The translations under genes and the position numbers were made by a program. 64,000 nt of DNA from Tipula vernalis (lineage: Eukaryota > Arthropoda > Insecta > Diptera > Tipulidae). Positions within the stretch are counted from its first letter, which is position 1, and every line of letters begins with the position of its first letter. The notes under the pieces are model-generated. The model ran no database searches. It saw only the letters and a list, made by a program, of their open reading frames with translations, and had not been told where the DNA came from. Of the stretch, positions 22,401 through 33,830 are shown piece by piece. The stretch lies in the NCBI GenBank assembly GCA_958295665.1, contig OY282560.1, forward strand, positions 47,864,333-47,928,332, in the 5' to 3' direction.

Positions 22401-25310
22401 AATTTCTGGTTTTTGTTACAATGTTTTATATGCAAAATATCTAATTGCAAAAACTTTCAAGAGCTTTCGGTGTTAAGAGCTTTCACTGATCGAACCTTTT
22501 TAAACAATTTATCCCAAAATTCCGTTACCCTTTGTAACGGAATTTTGGAATAAATTTGGAATATTTGTTAACAATGAGCTTTTAGCTTGAAAATTAATTC
22601 ATACTTTTGTGTTTGAACTTAATATTTCTGAGCCTTTTAATAATTTCTGGTTTTTGTTACAATGTTTTATGTGGAATATATCTAATTGCAAAAACTTTCA
22701 AGAGCTTTTGGTTTTAAGAGCTTTCACTGGTCGAACCTTTTTAAACAATTTATCCCAAAATTCCGTTACCCTTTGTAACGGAATTTTGGAATAAATTTAG
22801 AATATTTGTTAACAATGAGCTTTAAGCTTGACAATTAATTCATACTTTTGTGTTTAAACTTAATATTTTTGAGCTATTTCATAATTTGAGGTTTTTGTTA
22901 CAATGTTTTATGTGGAATATATTTAATTCCAAAAATTTTCAAGAGCTTTTAAAGAGCTTTCACTGATTGAACCTTTTTGAACAATTTATCCCAAAATTCC
23001 GTTACCCTATGTAACGGAATTTTGGAATAAATTTAGAATATTTGTTAACAATGAGCTTTAAGCTTGACAATTAGTTCATACTTTTGTGTTTGAACTTAAA
23101 ATTTCTGAGCCTTTTAATAATTTCTGGTTTTTGTTACCACGTTTGATGTGCAAAATATCTAACTTAAAAAACTTTCAAGAGCTTTTGATTTTAAGAGCTT
23201 TCACTAATCGAACCTTTTTAAACAATTTATCCCAAAATTCCGTTACCCTTTGTAACGGAATTTTGGAATAAATTGAGAATGTTTGTTAACAATGAGCTTT
23301 AAGCTTGACAATTAATTCATACTTTTGTGTTTGAACTTAAAATTTCTGAGCCTTTTAATAATTTCTGGTTTTTGTTACAATGTTTTATGTGCAAAATATC
23401 TAATTACAAAAACTTTCAAGAGCTTTTGGTTTTAAGAGCTTTCACTGATCGAACCTTTTTAAACAATTTATCCCAAAAATCCGTTACCCTTTGTAACGAA
23501 ATTTTGGAATAAATTTAGAATATTTGTTAACAATGAGCTTTAAGCTTGACAAATAATTCATACTTTTGTGTTTGAACTTAAAATTTCTGAGCCTTTTAAT
23601 AATTTCTGGTTTTTCTTACAATGTTTTATGTGCAAAATATCTAATTGAAAAAACTTTCAAGAGCTTTTGGTTTTAAGAGCTTTCACTGATCGAACCTTTT
23701 TAAACAATTTATCCCAAATTTCTCTTACCCTTTGTAACAGAATTTTGCAATAAATTTAGAATATTTGGTAACAATTAGCTTTAAGCTTGACAATTAATTC
23801 ATACTTTTGTGTTTGGACTAAAATTTTTAAGCCTTTTAATAATTTCTGGTTTTTGTTACAATGTTTTATATGCAAAATATCTAACTGAAAAAACTTTCAA
23901 GAGCTTTTGATTTTAAGAGCTTTCACTGATCGAACCATTTTAAACAATTTATCCCAAAATTCCGTTACCCTTTGTAACGGAATTTTGGAATAAATTTAGA
24001 ATATTTGTTAACAATGAGCTTTAAGCTTGACAATTAATTCATACTTTTGTGTTTGAACTTAAAATTTCTGAGCCTTTTAATAATTTCTGGTTTTTGTTAC
24101 CACGTTTGATGTGCAAAATATCTAACTGAAAAAACTTTCAAGAGCTTTTGGTTTTAAGAGCTTTCACTGATCGAACCTTTTTAAACAATTTATCCCAAAA
24201 ATCCGTTAACCTTTGTAACGAAATTTTGGAATAAATTTAGAATATTTGTTAACAATCAGCTTTAAGCTTGACAAATAATTCATACTTTTGTGTTTGAACT
24301 TAACATTTCTGAGCCTTTTAATAATTTCTGGTTTTTGTTACAATGTTTTATGTGCAAAATATCTAATTGAAAAATCTTTCAAGAGCTTTTGGTTTTAAGA
24401 GCTTTCACTGATCGAACCTTTTTAAACAATTTATCCCAAATTTCTCTTACCCTTTGTAACAGAATTTTGGAATAAATTTAGAATATTTGGTAACAATGAG
24501 CTTTAAGCTTGACAATTAATTCATACTTTTGTGTTTGAACTTGAAATTTCTGAGCCTTTTAGTAATTTCTGGTTTTTGTTACAATGTTTTATATGCAAAA
24601 TATCTAATTGCAAAAACTTTCAAGAGCTTTCGGTGTTAAGAGCTTTCACTGATCGAACCTTTTGAAACAATTTATCCCAAAATTCCGTTACCCTTTGTAA
24701 CGAAATTTTGGAATAAATTTGGAATATTTGTTAACAATGAGCTTTTAGCTTGACAATTAATTCATACTTTTGTGTTTGAACTTAATATTTTTGAGCTATT
24801 TCATAATTTGAGGTTTTTGTTACAATGTTTTATGTGGAATATATTTAATTCCAAAAATGTTTAAGAGCTTTTGATTTAAAGAGCTTTCACTAATCGAACC
24901 TTTTTGAACAATTTATCCCAAAATTCCGTTACCCTATGTAACTGAATTTTGGAATACATTTAGAATATTTGTTAACAATGAGCTTTAAGCTTGATAATTA
25001 ATTCATACTTTTGTGTTTGAACTTAAAATTTCTGAGCTTTTTAATAATTTTTGGTTTTTGTTACAATGTTTTATGTGCAAAATATCTAATTGCAAAAACT
25101 TTCAAGAGCTTTTAGTTTTAAGAGCTTTCACTGAACGAACCTTTTTAGACAATTTATCCCAAAATTCCTTTACTCTTTGTAACGGAATTTTGGAATCAAT
25201 TTAGAATATTTGTTAACAATGAGCTTTAAGCTTGACAATTAATTCATACTTTTGTGTTTGAACTTAATATTTTTGAGCCTTTTCATAGTTTAAAGTGTTT
25301 GTTAAAATAT
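19480..25310 (+). repeat. 241-bp satellite array, about 24 units
   Basis: Tandem units of 241 bp (occasionally a few bases shorter), each with the sequence words TTAACAATGAGCTTTAAGCT, TTCATACTTTTGTGTTTGAA, AAGAGCTTTCACTGATCGAA and a strong dyad, CCAAAATTCCGTTAC then CCTTT then GTAACGGAATTTTGG. A short ORF of about 61 codons recurs in many units, but 241 is not divisible by 3 and there is no sign that it is a gene. Blocks of four units (963 bp) repeat almost exactly between about 19720 and 21640. The array lies wholly inside the first large lectin intron. The edge units (19480-19690 and 25240-25310) are truncated or diverged. Confidence 0.95.
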
Positions 25311-25690
25311 TTGTTTATGATCATAAATTATGTATTTGCGAGAAATGTCGAACCTTTAGTTTAAGGAGCTTTTACGTTTCGAAGCTTCTTAATCCAAATC
25401 ATTTACTTTTGCTTTCTTTTACTCCATTAAAATAAAGTATAGTAATTATGAAAATTTTGGACCTTGAGATTTTTAGTGGGTTAGGCGAGTTTCGAAATGG
25501 TGTCTGTCTGTCCGTATTTCAGTTTGTCAGTCTGGGTCCTCTCTGGATCCCAGATGGTTTAACCAATCGAAATTAAATCTCACATTTAAGCTTTTTTGAT
25601 AAATTGGCAGGTCGCAGTGAATTTGACTACAAATCGGCTAACCGGAAGTGGCCACTCCGTTGATGACACAAAGAATATATAGTTACATGT
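25311..25690. other. Right flank of the 241-bp array with TGTCTG block
   Basis: Non-satellite sequence containing GGTGTCTGTCTGTCCG near 25500, similar in style to the dispersed repeat at the left edge of the array. No gene. Confidence 0.45.
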
Positions 25691-25699
25691 CAACATCGG

Positions 25700-25930
25700 T
25701 ACAAATGGCAACCGAAGTGTCCAAACTTAGAGATCGATGATATTGTGATGATCAAGGATGAGAATATGGTTGCTACACGATGGCCCCCTGGACGTGTGTT
25801 ACAAACTAATGCATATGCCGATGGGTTCGTGTGAACAGTTATATTAAAAACGCAAGGTGGAATAGTTCAACGATCAAGCCATAAAATGTCAAAACTTCTA
25901 TTGGGTGAATCAAGTGATTCATGGGGCGCG
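25700..25930 (+). pseudogene. BEL/Pao integrase C-terminal tail
   Basis: One frame reads KCPNLEIDDIVMIKDENM, then RWPPGRVLQTNAYADGFV, a stop, then LKTQGGIVQRSSHKM. This corresponds to the SH3-like/DUF C-terminal tail of BEL/Pao Pol proteins (typical pattern GDVVLIKDEN, W..GRV, DG.VR, R...KL..L). A stop replaces the usual Arg after the DG.V block, and no other Pol domain adjoins it on either side, so this is a solo relic in the lectin intron. Family known; assignment by motif order only. Confidence 0.7.
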
Positions 25931-26846
25931 GGGTGTTATCGTATTTGGCAATTTAAGCGATCAGCACTATGAAAATTTGTTGTAGAAAATTGCATACGGT
26001 GTTTTGTGTCCGTTTGGTAATTCCCGTAGATCAATGGATCAATGGTAATTTAAATAATTAATACTCATATTTTACTATATGTATTTACCACAATACTCTA
26101 CAATGTAATAGTTAAATTTTAGAGTATTAAATGTTAGCTGTTAGTTTTGTAAGTCTCGAATTACGATCGATGGGAAGAAAACTACATGCAAGTTGATATT
26201 CCCATTAAAACCCGTAATTCACTTGCTTAGGCGCCATTATCTCAAATCAACTTTCGCTCAAACAACTGTATTATGTACATAACTAATAATTGTCTAACCA
26301 CTTAGTATACTACATTCTAAAATCTTTACTTTTATATACGACAATATTGTTTTGTATAAAATTGAATGTCACTCTTATTATTATGTTACTTGATATTGCC
26401 CCAAATTCTACCTCATGAGTAAATTAACCGTGACCCAATGAACATGAGATAAAAAAAAAAAAAAAACTTAAAATTGAAAGTACATAAATTGATTTGTCTT
26501 GCTATCAACGCGCAAAATTATTTTTAATGGTATAAGCAAACATGTGTGTGGTATATTTATTGTAATGTGTAACGGTCGAGTGGGTTTGTGCTTATATAAA
26601 ACACCTTAAATCAAACAACTATAAACAAATAAATAATTTGCGCAAAGGTTAAGGATAACCACACTATTGATAAGTCTACATATATAGTATACATATCTAT
26701 ATGGAATACTTTAAAATTTCGGTCAAATATTTACAGCACATTAGCATATACATAAAATGCTAAATGCAATTTTATTACAAACAACTTGCTTAATAATTTA
26801 ATAACTATAAATTGTGTTTAATTAATTTTGATTTTTAATTTTGCAG
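25931..26846. other. AT-rich intronic sequence ending in a 3' splice site
   Basis: No gene or repeat recognised. The last bases, TTTTTAATTTTGCAG, are a good acceptor with a pyrimidine tract for the next lectin exon. Confidence 0.5.
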
Positions 26847-26954
26847 GCAAACTGGTTTCGCGCTAATCAATACTGTCGATTCCATGGAAGCATTTGGCTA
26901 GTATATCGTCACAAGAAGAAAATGATAAATTGGAAAAGCATATAAAAGATTTTG
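26847..26954 (+). CDS. C-type lectin gene, middle exon with a one-base deletion
   Basis: This exon continues the CTLD. The frame that follows from the previous exon (phase 0) reads ANWFRANQYCRFHG, the alpha-1 helix with its conserved Cys. From about 26886 the other frame reads HLASISSQEENDKLEKHIKD, the helix-2 region, up to the GTATGT donor. The two halves are in different frames: the exon is 108 nt, whereas a phase 0 start and the phase 1 exit needed by the last exon require 109 nt, so one base is missing within about 26888-26894. Either this is a recent pseudogenising deletion or an assembly or base-calling indel. Both splice sites are consensus. Confidence 0.8.
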
Positions 26955-27400
26955 GTATGTATAAATATTTTCTAGTAAATTATTGTCTTGCGTAAGAATA
27001 TGGAAGAAAAGAAAGTTGTATATACGAGTTATGTATGGCTTTATACGTTTACAGATTACAGGCAGACCTCAAATAACTACTGTCTGTTATTTTAATAAAC
27101 AGATTTAATTTTTTTTTTTTTACTAGTCTCCCCAAATTATAGTTATTATACCTGATGTTTACATTTGAGGTGTTGCCTTATGAGATGAACTTACATCATA
27201 ATGAATTCTAGAGTTGTGTCAGTTTGTAGCGAAATTTCTGCATAAAACCAATATTTAGTTTTGGATGATGTGTGTTTGACATTGCGTTTGGTCTTTAAAG
27301 GCCATTACAAATGTTAATGGCAATCATTTTTTTATTTTTTATTATTACAGAATCGTGTTAAGTTAAGACCTATTGAATCACAATACTCTAATTTCCGCCA
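26955..27400. other. Start of the second large lectin intron, no gene seen
   Basis: Starts with GTATGT. AT-rich, with a poly-T run near 27109-27121; nothing else recognised. Confidence 0.5.
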
Positions 27401-27525
27401 AAATTTTCCATTTACTTCAAAATTTGGTTGGTCCAAAACCACTTTTCTCGACGATTTGAAAGTCTCTGTCTGTCGGATGTCTGTATGTCTGTACCCATGG
27501 TATTTCGAGGTCAATTTGCATGTTG
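27401..27525. mobile_element. Shortened copy of the TGTCTG dispersed repeat
   Basis: Shares AAATTTGGTTGGTCCAAAA, CCACTTTTC, a TTTGAAAGT block and TGTCTGT(C/A) words with 19069-19420. It ends directly where the G/T-rich array begins. Confidence 0.55.
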
Positions 27526-30360
27526 AGTTGAAGTTGAGTTGGAGTTGAGTTAAGGTTGAATATAAAAAATATTTACGAATTTTGTATATAAGCTGGTTTG
27601 ATTATTGAATTGGTCATTGAATAGGGGAGGGGGTTGATTTGAAGGTTAAGTTAGGGGTTAATTTGCGGGTTGAGTTAAAGTTGCGTTGGAGTTGAGTTAA
27701 GATTGAATATAAAAAATATTTACGAATTTTGTATATAAGCTGGTTTGATTATTGAATTGGTCATTGAATAGGGGAGGGGGTTGATTTGAAGGTTAAGTTA
27801 GGGGTCAATTTGCGGGTTGAGTTGAAGTTGAGTTGGAGTTTAGTTGGGGTTGGATATAAAAAATATTTACGAATTTTTTATTTGAGCTGGTTTGATTATT
27901 GAATTGGACATTGAATAGGGGGTTGATTTGAAAGTTAAGTTAGGGGTCAATTTGCGGGTTGAGTGTAGGTTGAGTTGGAGTTGAGTTGGATTTGAGTTAG
28001 TGTTGAGTGGGGGTTGGATATAAAAATATTTACGAATTTTTTATGTGAGCTGGTTTAATTATTAAATTTGGCATTGAATAGGGGGTTGATTTGAAGGTCA
28101 AGTTAGAGGTCAATTTGCGGGTTGAGTTAAAGTCGAGTTGAAGTTGATTAAGGTTAAGATAGCGTCAATTTGCGGGTTAAGTTGAAGTTGAGTTGGAGTT
28201 GAGTTGGGGTTGGATATAAAAAATATTTACGAATTTGTTATATAAGCTGGTTTGATTATTGAATTGGACATTGAATAGGTGGTTGATTTGAAGGTTAAGT
28301 TAGGGGTCGATTTACCTGTTGAGTTGAAGTTGAGTTGGGGTTGGATATAAAAAGTATTTACGAATTTTGTATATAAGCTGGTTTGATTATTGAATTGAGC
28401 ATTGAATAGGGGGTTGATTAAAAGTTTAAGTCAGGGGTCAATTTGCGGGTTGAGTTGGAGTTGAGTTGGGGTTGGATATAAAAAATATTTACGAATTTTT
28501 TATATAAGCTCGTTTGACTATTGATTTGGGCATTGAATAGGGGGTGATTTGAAGGTTAAGTTTGGGGTCAAATTGCTGGTTGAGTTGAAGTTGAATTGGA
28601 GTTGAGTTGGGGTTCTATATAAAAAATATTTACGAATTTTTTATATAAGCTGGTTTGATTATTGAATTGGGCATTGAATAGGGGGCTGATTTGAAAGGTA
28701 AGTTAGGGGTCAATTTGCGGGTTGAATTGAAGTTGAGTTGTAGTTGAGTTGAATTTGAGTTAGTGTTGAGTTGGGGTTGGATATAAAAAATATTTACGAA
28801 TTTTTTATTTGAGCTGGTTCGATTATTGAATTGGGCATTGAATAAGTGGTTGATTTGAAGGCTAAGTTAGGCGTCAATTTGCGTTTTCAGTTGAAGTTGA
28901 GTTAGAGTTGATTAGGGGTTGGATATAAAAAATATTTACGAATTTTTTATATGAGCTGGTTTGATTATTGAATTGGGCATTGAATTTGGGGTTGATTCGT
29001 AGGTTAAGTTAGGGGTCAATTTGCCGGTTGAATTGAAGTTGAGTTGGGGTTGGATATAAAAAATATTTACGAATTTTTTATATAAGCTGGTTTGATTATT
29101 GAATTGGGCATTGAATAGATAGGAGGTTGATATGAAAGTTAAGTTAGGGGTCAATTTGCGGGTTGAGTTGAAGTTGAGTTGGAGTTGAGTTGGGAATGTA
29201 TATAAAAAATATTTACGAAATTTTATATATGCTGGTTTGATTATTGAATTAGGCATTGAATAGGGAGTTGATTTTTAGGTTAAGTTAGCGGTCAAATTGC
29301 GGGTAGAGTTGAAGTTGAGTTTGAGTTGAGTTGGGGTTGGATATAAAAAATATTTACGAATTTTTTATATAAGCTGGTTTGATTATTGAATTGGACATTG
29401 AATAGGTGGTTGATTTGAAGGTTAAGTTAGGGGTCGATTTACGTGTTGAGTTGAAGTTGAGTTGGGGTTGGATATAAAAAGTATTTACGAATTTTGTATA
29501 TAAGCTGGTTTGATTATTGAATTGAGCATTGAATAGGGGGTTGATTAAAAGTTTAAGTCAAGGGTCAATTTGCGGGTTGAGTTGGAGTTGAGTTGGGGTT
29601 GGATATATAAAATATTTACGAATTTTTTATATAAGCTCGTTTGACTATTGATTTGGGCATTGAATAGGGGGTGATTTGAAGGTTAAGTTTGGGGTCAAAT
29701 TGCTGGTTGAGTTGAAGTTGAATTGGAGTTGAGTTGGGGTTCTATATAAAAAATATTTACGAATTTTTTATATAAGCTGGTTTGATTATTGAATTGGGCA
29801 TTGAATAGGGGGCTGATTTGAAAGGTAAGTTAGGGGTCAATTTGCGGGTTGAATTGAAGTTGAGTTGTAGTTGAGTTGGATTTGAGTTAGTGTTGAGTTG
29901 GAGTTGGATATAAAAAATATTTACGAATTTTTTATTTGAGCTGGTTCGATTATTGAATTGGGCATTGAATAGTGGTTGATTTGAAGGTTAAGTTAGGGTT
30001 CAATTTGCGGGTTGAGTTGAAGTTGAGTTGGAATCGAGTTGGGGTTGGATATAAAAATGTTTACGAATTTTTTATATATGCTGGTTTGATTATTGAATTG
30101 GACATTGAATTTGGGTTTGATTTGAAGGTTAAGTTAGGGATCAATATACGGGTTAAGTTAAGTTGAGTTGGAGTTGAGTTTGGGCTAGATAGGATATAGT
30201 GAGTTGTTGACCCATTTTTTATATGAGCTGTTTTGATGACTGAGTTCAGCGGAAAGTTTGCGGTTTAGTCGAGGGTTAAGTTGGGTTCCGTTTGCGAGTT
30301 GAATTAGGGTTGATTTGCGGTTTAGTTGGGGTTGGATTAGGGTTTAGTGGGCAGTTGAAC
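27526..30360 (+). repeat. G/T-rich tandem array with complex units of about 120-190 bp
   Basis: About 18-20 units, each made of TATAAAAAATATTTACGAAT, then GAGCTGGTTTGATTATTGAA, TTGGGCATTGAATAGGGGG, TTAAGTTAGGGGTCAATTTG and CGGGTTGAG, followed by a variable number of GTTGA(A/G)TTGGA words that make the unit length vary. A segment of several units around 28290-28870 recurs near 29417-29980 with an offset of about 1127 bp, so there has been a larger duplication. The plus strand is nearly free of C. It has no coding capacity on inspection; occasional short ORFs come from the repeat. Confidence 0.9.
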
Positions 30361-30371
30361 AATTTATATAT

Positions 30372-30440
30372 ATATAGGGAAACCTCACTTCAACGGAAAT
30401 CGACGGGACCAAAATCGTTGTCCGTTAAACTGAGGGCTTG
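30372..30440. mobile_element. Possible pogo-type terminal repeat fragment
   Basis: GGGAAACCTCACTTCAACGG followed by GACGGGACCAAAAT and GTCCGTTAAACTGAG resembles the terminal repeats of pogo/Tigger-type elements, which commonly read AAACCTC...AACGG...GGGACC...GTCCGTTAA. Only one end is visible, so this is tentative. Confidence 0.35.
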
Positions 30441-30469
30441 TGATTTGTTTTTATAAAAATTTGATTGGG

Positions 30470-31160
30470 ATTCTATGTCTCATCCGATGTTGATGAAATT
30501 CAGCATTTCCAATGGAAATGGGACATTCAAATAATTTTTAGACGAAGTGCTGGAATATGGCCAATAAGGATGTAACTTGGCTATTCCTTAATTGATTATG
30601 ATGAAATTTGACAGGTGCGTTGGAAATGGGATTCTAAATGATTTTTGGATAAAGTTCTGGAATATGGCCAATGAGGACGGAGCTTGCCTAATAATTAACC
30701 TATTATTTTGATATTTGATATGGGTAAAGTTCTGGAATATGACCAAGTACGATGGAACTTGAGAATTTCTAAAACAATTATGATGAAATTTGACATGTGC
30801 GTCGGAAATAGGATTCTAAAACGATGTTTGGATAAAGCTCTGGAATATGGTCAGGTAAGGTGGAACTAGGCTGTTCCTTAACCGATTATGATAAAATTTG
30901 ACAGCAATGGAAATCGGACTCTAGTGTGATATTTCGATATAGTTCAGGAATATGGAAAACTAAGGTGGAATTTGTCTATTTCTTAACTGTTTATGATGAA
31001 ATTTGACATGTGCTATTGAAATATGGTTCTAACCTGAGTTTTACATCTAAACATCAATTTAGAATTCCATTTCCAATGCGCATGGCAAATTTTATTTATT
31101 TATTTGTTTTGACCATATTCTAGAATTTTATCCAAAAATCATTACACCCGTGTGTGTACT
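30470..31160. repeat. Cluster of about 110-bp units related to the foldback interior
   Basis: About five forward units share CTGGAATATGGCCAATAAGG, CTTGGCTATTCCTTAA, GATGAAATTTGACA and GGAAATGGGATTCTAAA with the subrepeats of the foldback element at 12856-14311. From about 31050 to 31145 a partial inverted unit follows (TTTAGAATTCCATTTCCAAT, GACCATATTCTAGAATTTTA). No gene. Confidence 0.65.
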
Positions 31161-31269
31161 GAAGTTTGTTACACCTTCCCATCCCCATTATTTTTTAGCC
31201 TCGCCAACCACTTCAGTGTCATAATGAAGCGACGACAGCAAAATAACAGCCCGATTTTTTTTTTGGAAC

Positions 31270-32150
31270 ATAAACATAACTAACCTCTTTCGCCTTGGTT
31301 CGACTCACGATGTTGCGCAGATTCCTTTACTATATACAGAATGCCTTCACAAGGATAGCCGGTGTCTGAATCGTAGGCCCACCAAACTTTGATTCCGTAT
31401 TTTGCTGGCTTCGACGGAATGTACTGAGTGAATCTCGTTTTTCTTCTATACGGAAATAGTTGTCCATCTATAGTAGGTGCCTCGGCCGGTGCATATGCTG
31501 TTTTGAGGTTATTGTTCAACATAATCCATATATCGCTTATGGCAGCTGCTTTGTCATTTTTCTGCCGCTCAGCGCGATTTCGAAAGTTGTCGAATCTGAT
31601 AAAATGGCCTATAGCCCGAAAGCAATGAAGCGACATTGTTGCTCGAAATACTGGACTGTTGTTGGTCTACCACAACTCTGTCGTGTGTTGCATACTATGA
31701 CTCAATCCGGCTGCCAGCAAAACACCGATATATGCATATAGCTCCTGATCTTTCGCTATTTCACTTTCAGCTTTTCGGTTAGTTTCTCTTGTTATAATAT
31801 CTATCATTTCCGGTGTTTTGAGCGTTTTGAATATAACTATCGGAATTAGACTACTTCTTCGCCGAGTATTGCCACTCGCCTCTCGAATAATATTGTGTGC
31901 TCCTATTAGTCCAATAGCTGGCGGTTCTTTTTTTCATTTTGTTCCGTCTCATGCAAGGAAATATTCATTACGTAGTTGCACATCTTGCTGTTGAAACACT
32001 GATTGCATATCAGCGTGATTTTTTTCCAATAACTCTTTATTGCAGCTATTTTCAATGTCCGTGAAGCCATCCAAAACGGTTTCGTTCTCCGCATCAGAAG
32101 CATTCTCATTCGGAACATAATCTGCGCTTTTTCACCGTCTTCACCGTGAA
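31270..32150 (-). pseudogene. piggyBac-family transposase, frameshifted
   Basis: The longest piece (31636-31280) reads FDNFRNRAERQKNDKAAAIS, then PTIDGQLFPYRRKTRF and QYIPSKPAKYGIKVWWAYDS, the DDE_Tnp_1_7 signature of piggyBac transposases including the first catalytic Asp region (usual TVDEQL or TIDEQL, here TIDG). Upstream, in other frames between 31640 and 31900, GLIGAHNIIREASGN is readable, matching the domain that precedes it. The later catalytic aspartates and the C-terminal cysteine-rich domain are missing, so the gene is a truncated relic within the lectin intron. Confidence 0.85.
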
Positions 32151-32684
32151 ATCTTAAAAAACATGTTTGTTTAGGAAGTCACGGAAGTTGATTATCCTTA
32201 CTTAAGTAATTCTACGGAAAAAATATGAGAAATCTTAAAAAGGTCCAGACCTTATACTACACAGAAGGGTTAAGAATCGTATTTCAATCAAGGATATCAA
32301 ATTTCACTGAAACCGGCTCGGAAATTGCCAAGTTCCACCCAAAATGGCCATACACATAATTTACTAAAGGTTCAATTTGAAATGTAAAAAGGCCAATTTG
32401 AAATGTTAAAGCTTCAATTTGAATTGTACTAGTAAAACCTGTATCATCGCAAAAATATCTGTACGTGACCGCACTAATAATGTGTCAGCTTATCTAAGGG
32501 AGGTTAACATTGGAAAATTTCAGTTGAATGGGACTTAAAAGTTTTGTCAAATATTGTTCAAGACTTAAGAAAGGTCACTGTTAAATCTCAAATATTCATC
32601 TCCTCCTTGAGACATAATAATCAGGTCTAAAGTTACTGCAGAGGAATTTTTAAAACTTCAAAAATTGAGTCGATTTTTAATAAT
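32151..32684. other. No gene seen
   Basis: Intronic sequence with paired TTTCAATTTGAAATGT-type words near 32370-32430, otherwise nothing recognised. Confidence 0.45.
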
Positions 32685-32762
32685 GGTATGAAGGCATGAT
32701 GTTATGATGGTATGATGGTGACTGTATTATGGTATAGTGGTATGTTGATATGATGGTATGAA
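32685..32762 (+). repeat. TATGATGG microsatellite
   Basis: Degenerate repeats of GGTATGATGGTA and GGTATGTTGATA words. Confidence 0.6.
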
Positions 32763-33045
32763 TTGAGCAGAAGGTTGAGATTTGGTTCGAGCTAAGTTGA
32801 GTTGAATTTGAGTTAGGTTTTAGTTAGCCTGCATTAGGGTGAAGTGAATTGTTCGGTCGGGAAATTGTTTAAGGGTTGATTTGGAGTTAGGTTAAGGGTT
32901 AATATCAAAGTTGATTTGAAGTTGGCGGCTAATTTGATGATTGCGGTTAGAATTATGTTGCGATTGAGTTGAAGGCTGAGCTGAAGATTGACTTAAGAGA
33001 TTCATTTCGGGATTAATGTGAGAGTTGAATTAATCAAGACCGAAG
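32763..33045 (+). repeat. G/T-rich GTTGAG-type degenerate repeat
   Basis: Words such as GAGCTAAGTTGAGTTGAAT and TTTGGAGTTAGGTTAAGGG on the plus strand, of the same type as the large array at 27526-30360. Confidence 0.55.
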
Positions 33046-33139
33046 TTCTGACCACCTCATGAGGTTTCAGCCCTTTATATTTTTTGTTCTGTGTTCCTCA
33101 TTCTATCTAGTATTTTGGCATTGAATTATTTGTTGAGCA

Positions 33140-33830
33140 AGATTAGAAATAATTGAACACTGAAGTTTTGAACTTTTTAACGGATGGTTCAAAAATCGAT
33201 GGTAGGGTAGGTTGTGGTATTTTCTGTCGGGAACTAAATGTGAACCTCTCATGTCGTCTTCCCGACTATTGCAGCGTTTTTCAGGCTGAATTAATTGCGA
33301 TAACGGTGGCCGTGGATTGGTTGAGGTATAATGTAGTATCTGTAAAGGATATTCGCATTTTTATGGACATTAAGGCTGCTATTAAAACGCTTCGAGCTAA
33401 TTTTCGTATTTCAAAGGTAGCCCAGAGCTATCACTTATCTCTTAACGAGATGGGTACCAGGGCACTTCAGTATTGCGGGGAATGAAAGGCCGGTTAACTC
33501 ATTTAATGTTGAAATATCACTCGCTACATGCAAACTCTTGCTTCAAGAAGAAGCCAGGAGAGCAGCGAACTGTAGATGGTCTGCGTGGATGGTTAAAGAA
33601 CACTGCCTCATAAGTGAGCATGCGCGGAGCCTAGGAATTTTCTCGAATGATTACTGTAGAAGTTGCGAAGAAGTAGAGGTGGAAGAAACTGTACTCAGAT
33701 TGAAGTTTTTAGAAGCTTCTCTCCTCAGCGATTTGGCGGAATCTCAATAGAAATGGGCGTTGGGTGTATTCCACGCTTCGTTGTAAGTTCTGGATGGTTC
33801 AATGAGTAGAGTTTCTACGAAAAAAATTTT
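33140..33830 (+). pseudogene. Non-LTR retrotransposon RNase H and C-terminal zinc region
   Basis: The first frame (33153-33485) reads FLTDGSKIDGRVGCGIF, SVFQAELIAITVAVDWL and IRIFMDIKAAIKTL, the D..E..D pattern of the RNase H domain found after reverse transcriptase in Jockey/I-type elements. A frame change near 33485 leads to GNERP, which matches the usual GHxxxxGNERAD block, then LLQEEARRAANCRWSAWM and YCRSCEEVEVEETVLRL, the cysteine-pair region where the usual His and second Cys are lost. The reverse transcriptase and the upstream part are absent, so it is a 3'-terminal fragment. Confidence 0.78.

Noticed and set aside
19497..25204. Recurring ORFs of about 61-71 codons in the 241-bp repeats.
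   Set aside because: They are a by-product of the repeat; frame is lost between units and the nucleotide dyad, not the protein, is the conserved part.
19480..25310. CRISPR-like array.
   Set aside because: Units are 241 bp with no short repeat/unique spacer pattern, and the window is eukaryotic.
31428..31741. Plus-strand ORFs overlapping the piggyBac relic.
   Set aside because: Shadows of the minus-strand transposase reading, which has clear family motifs.
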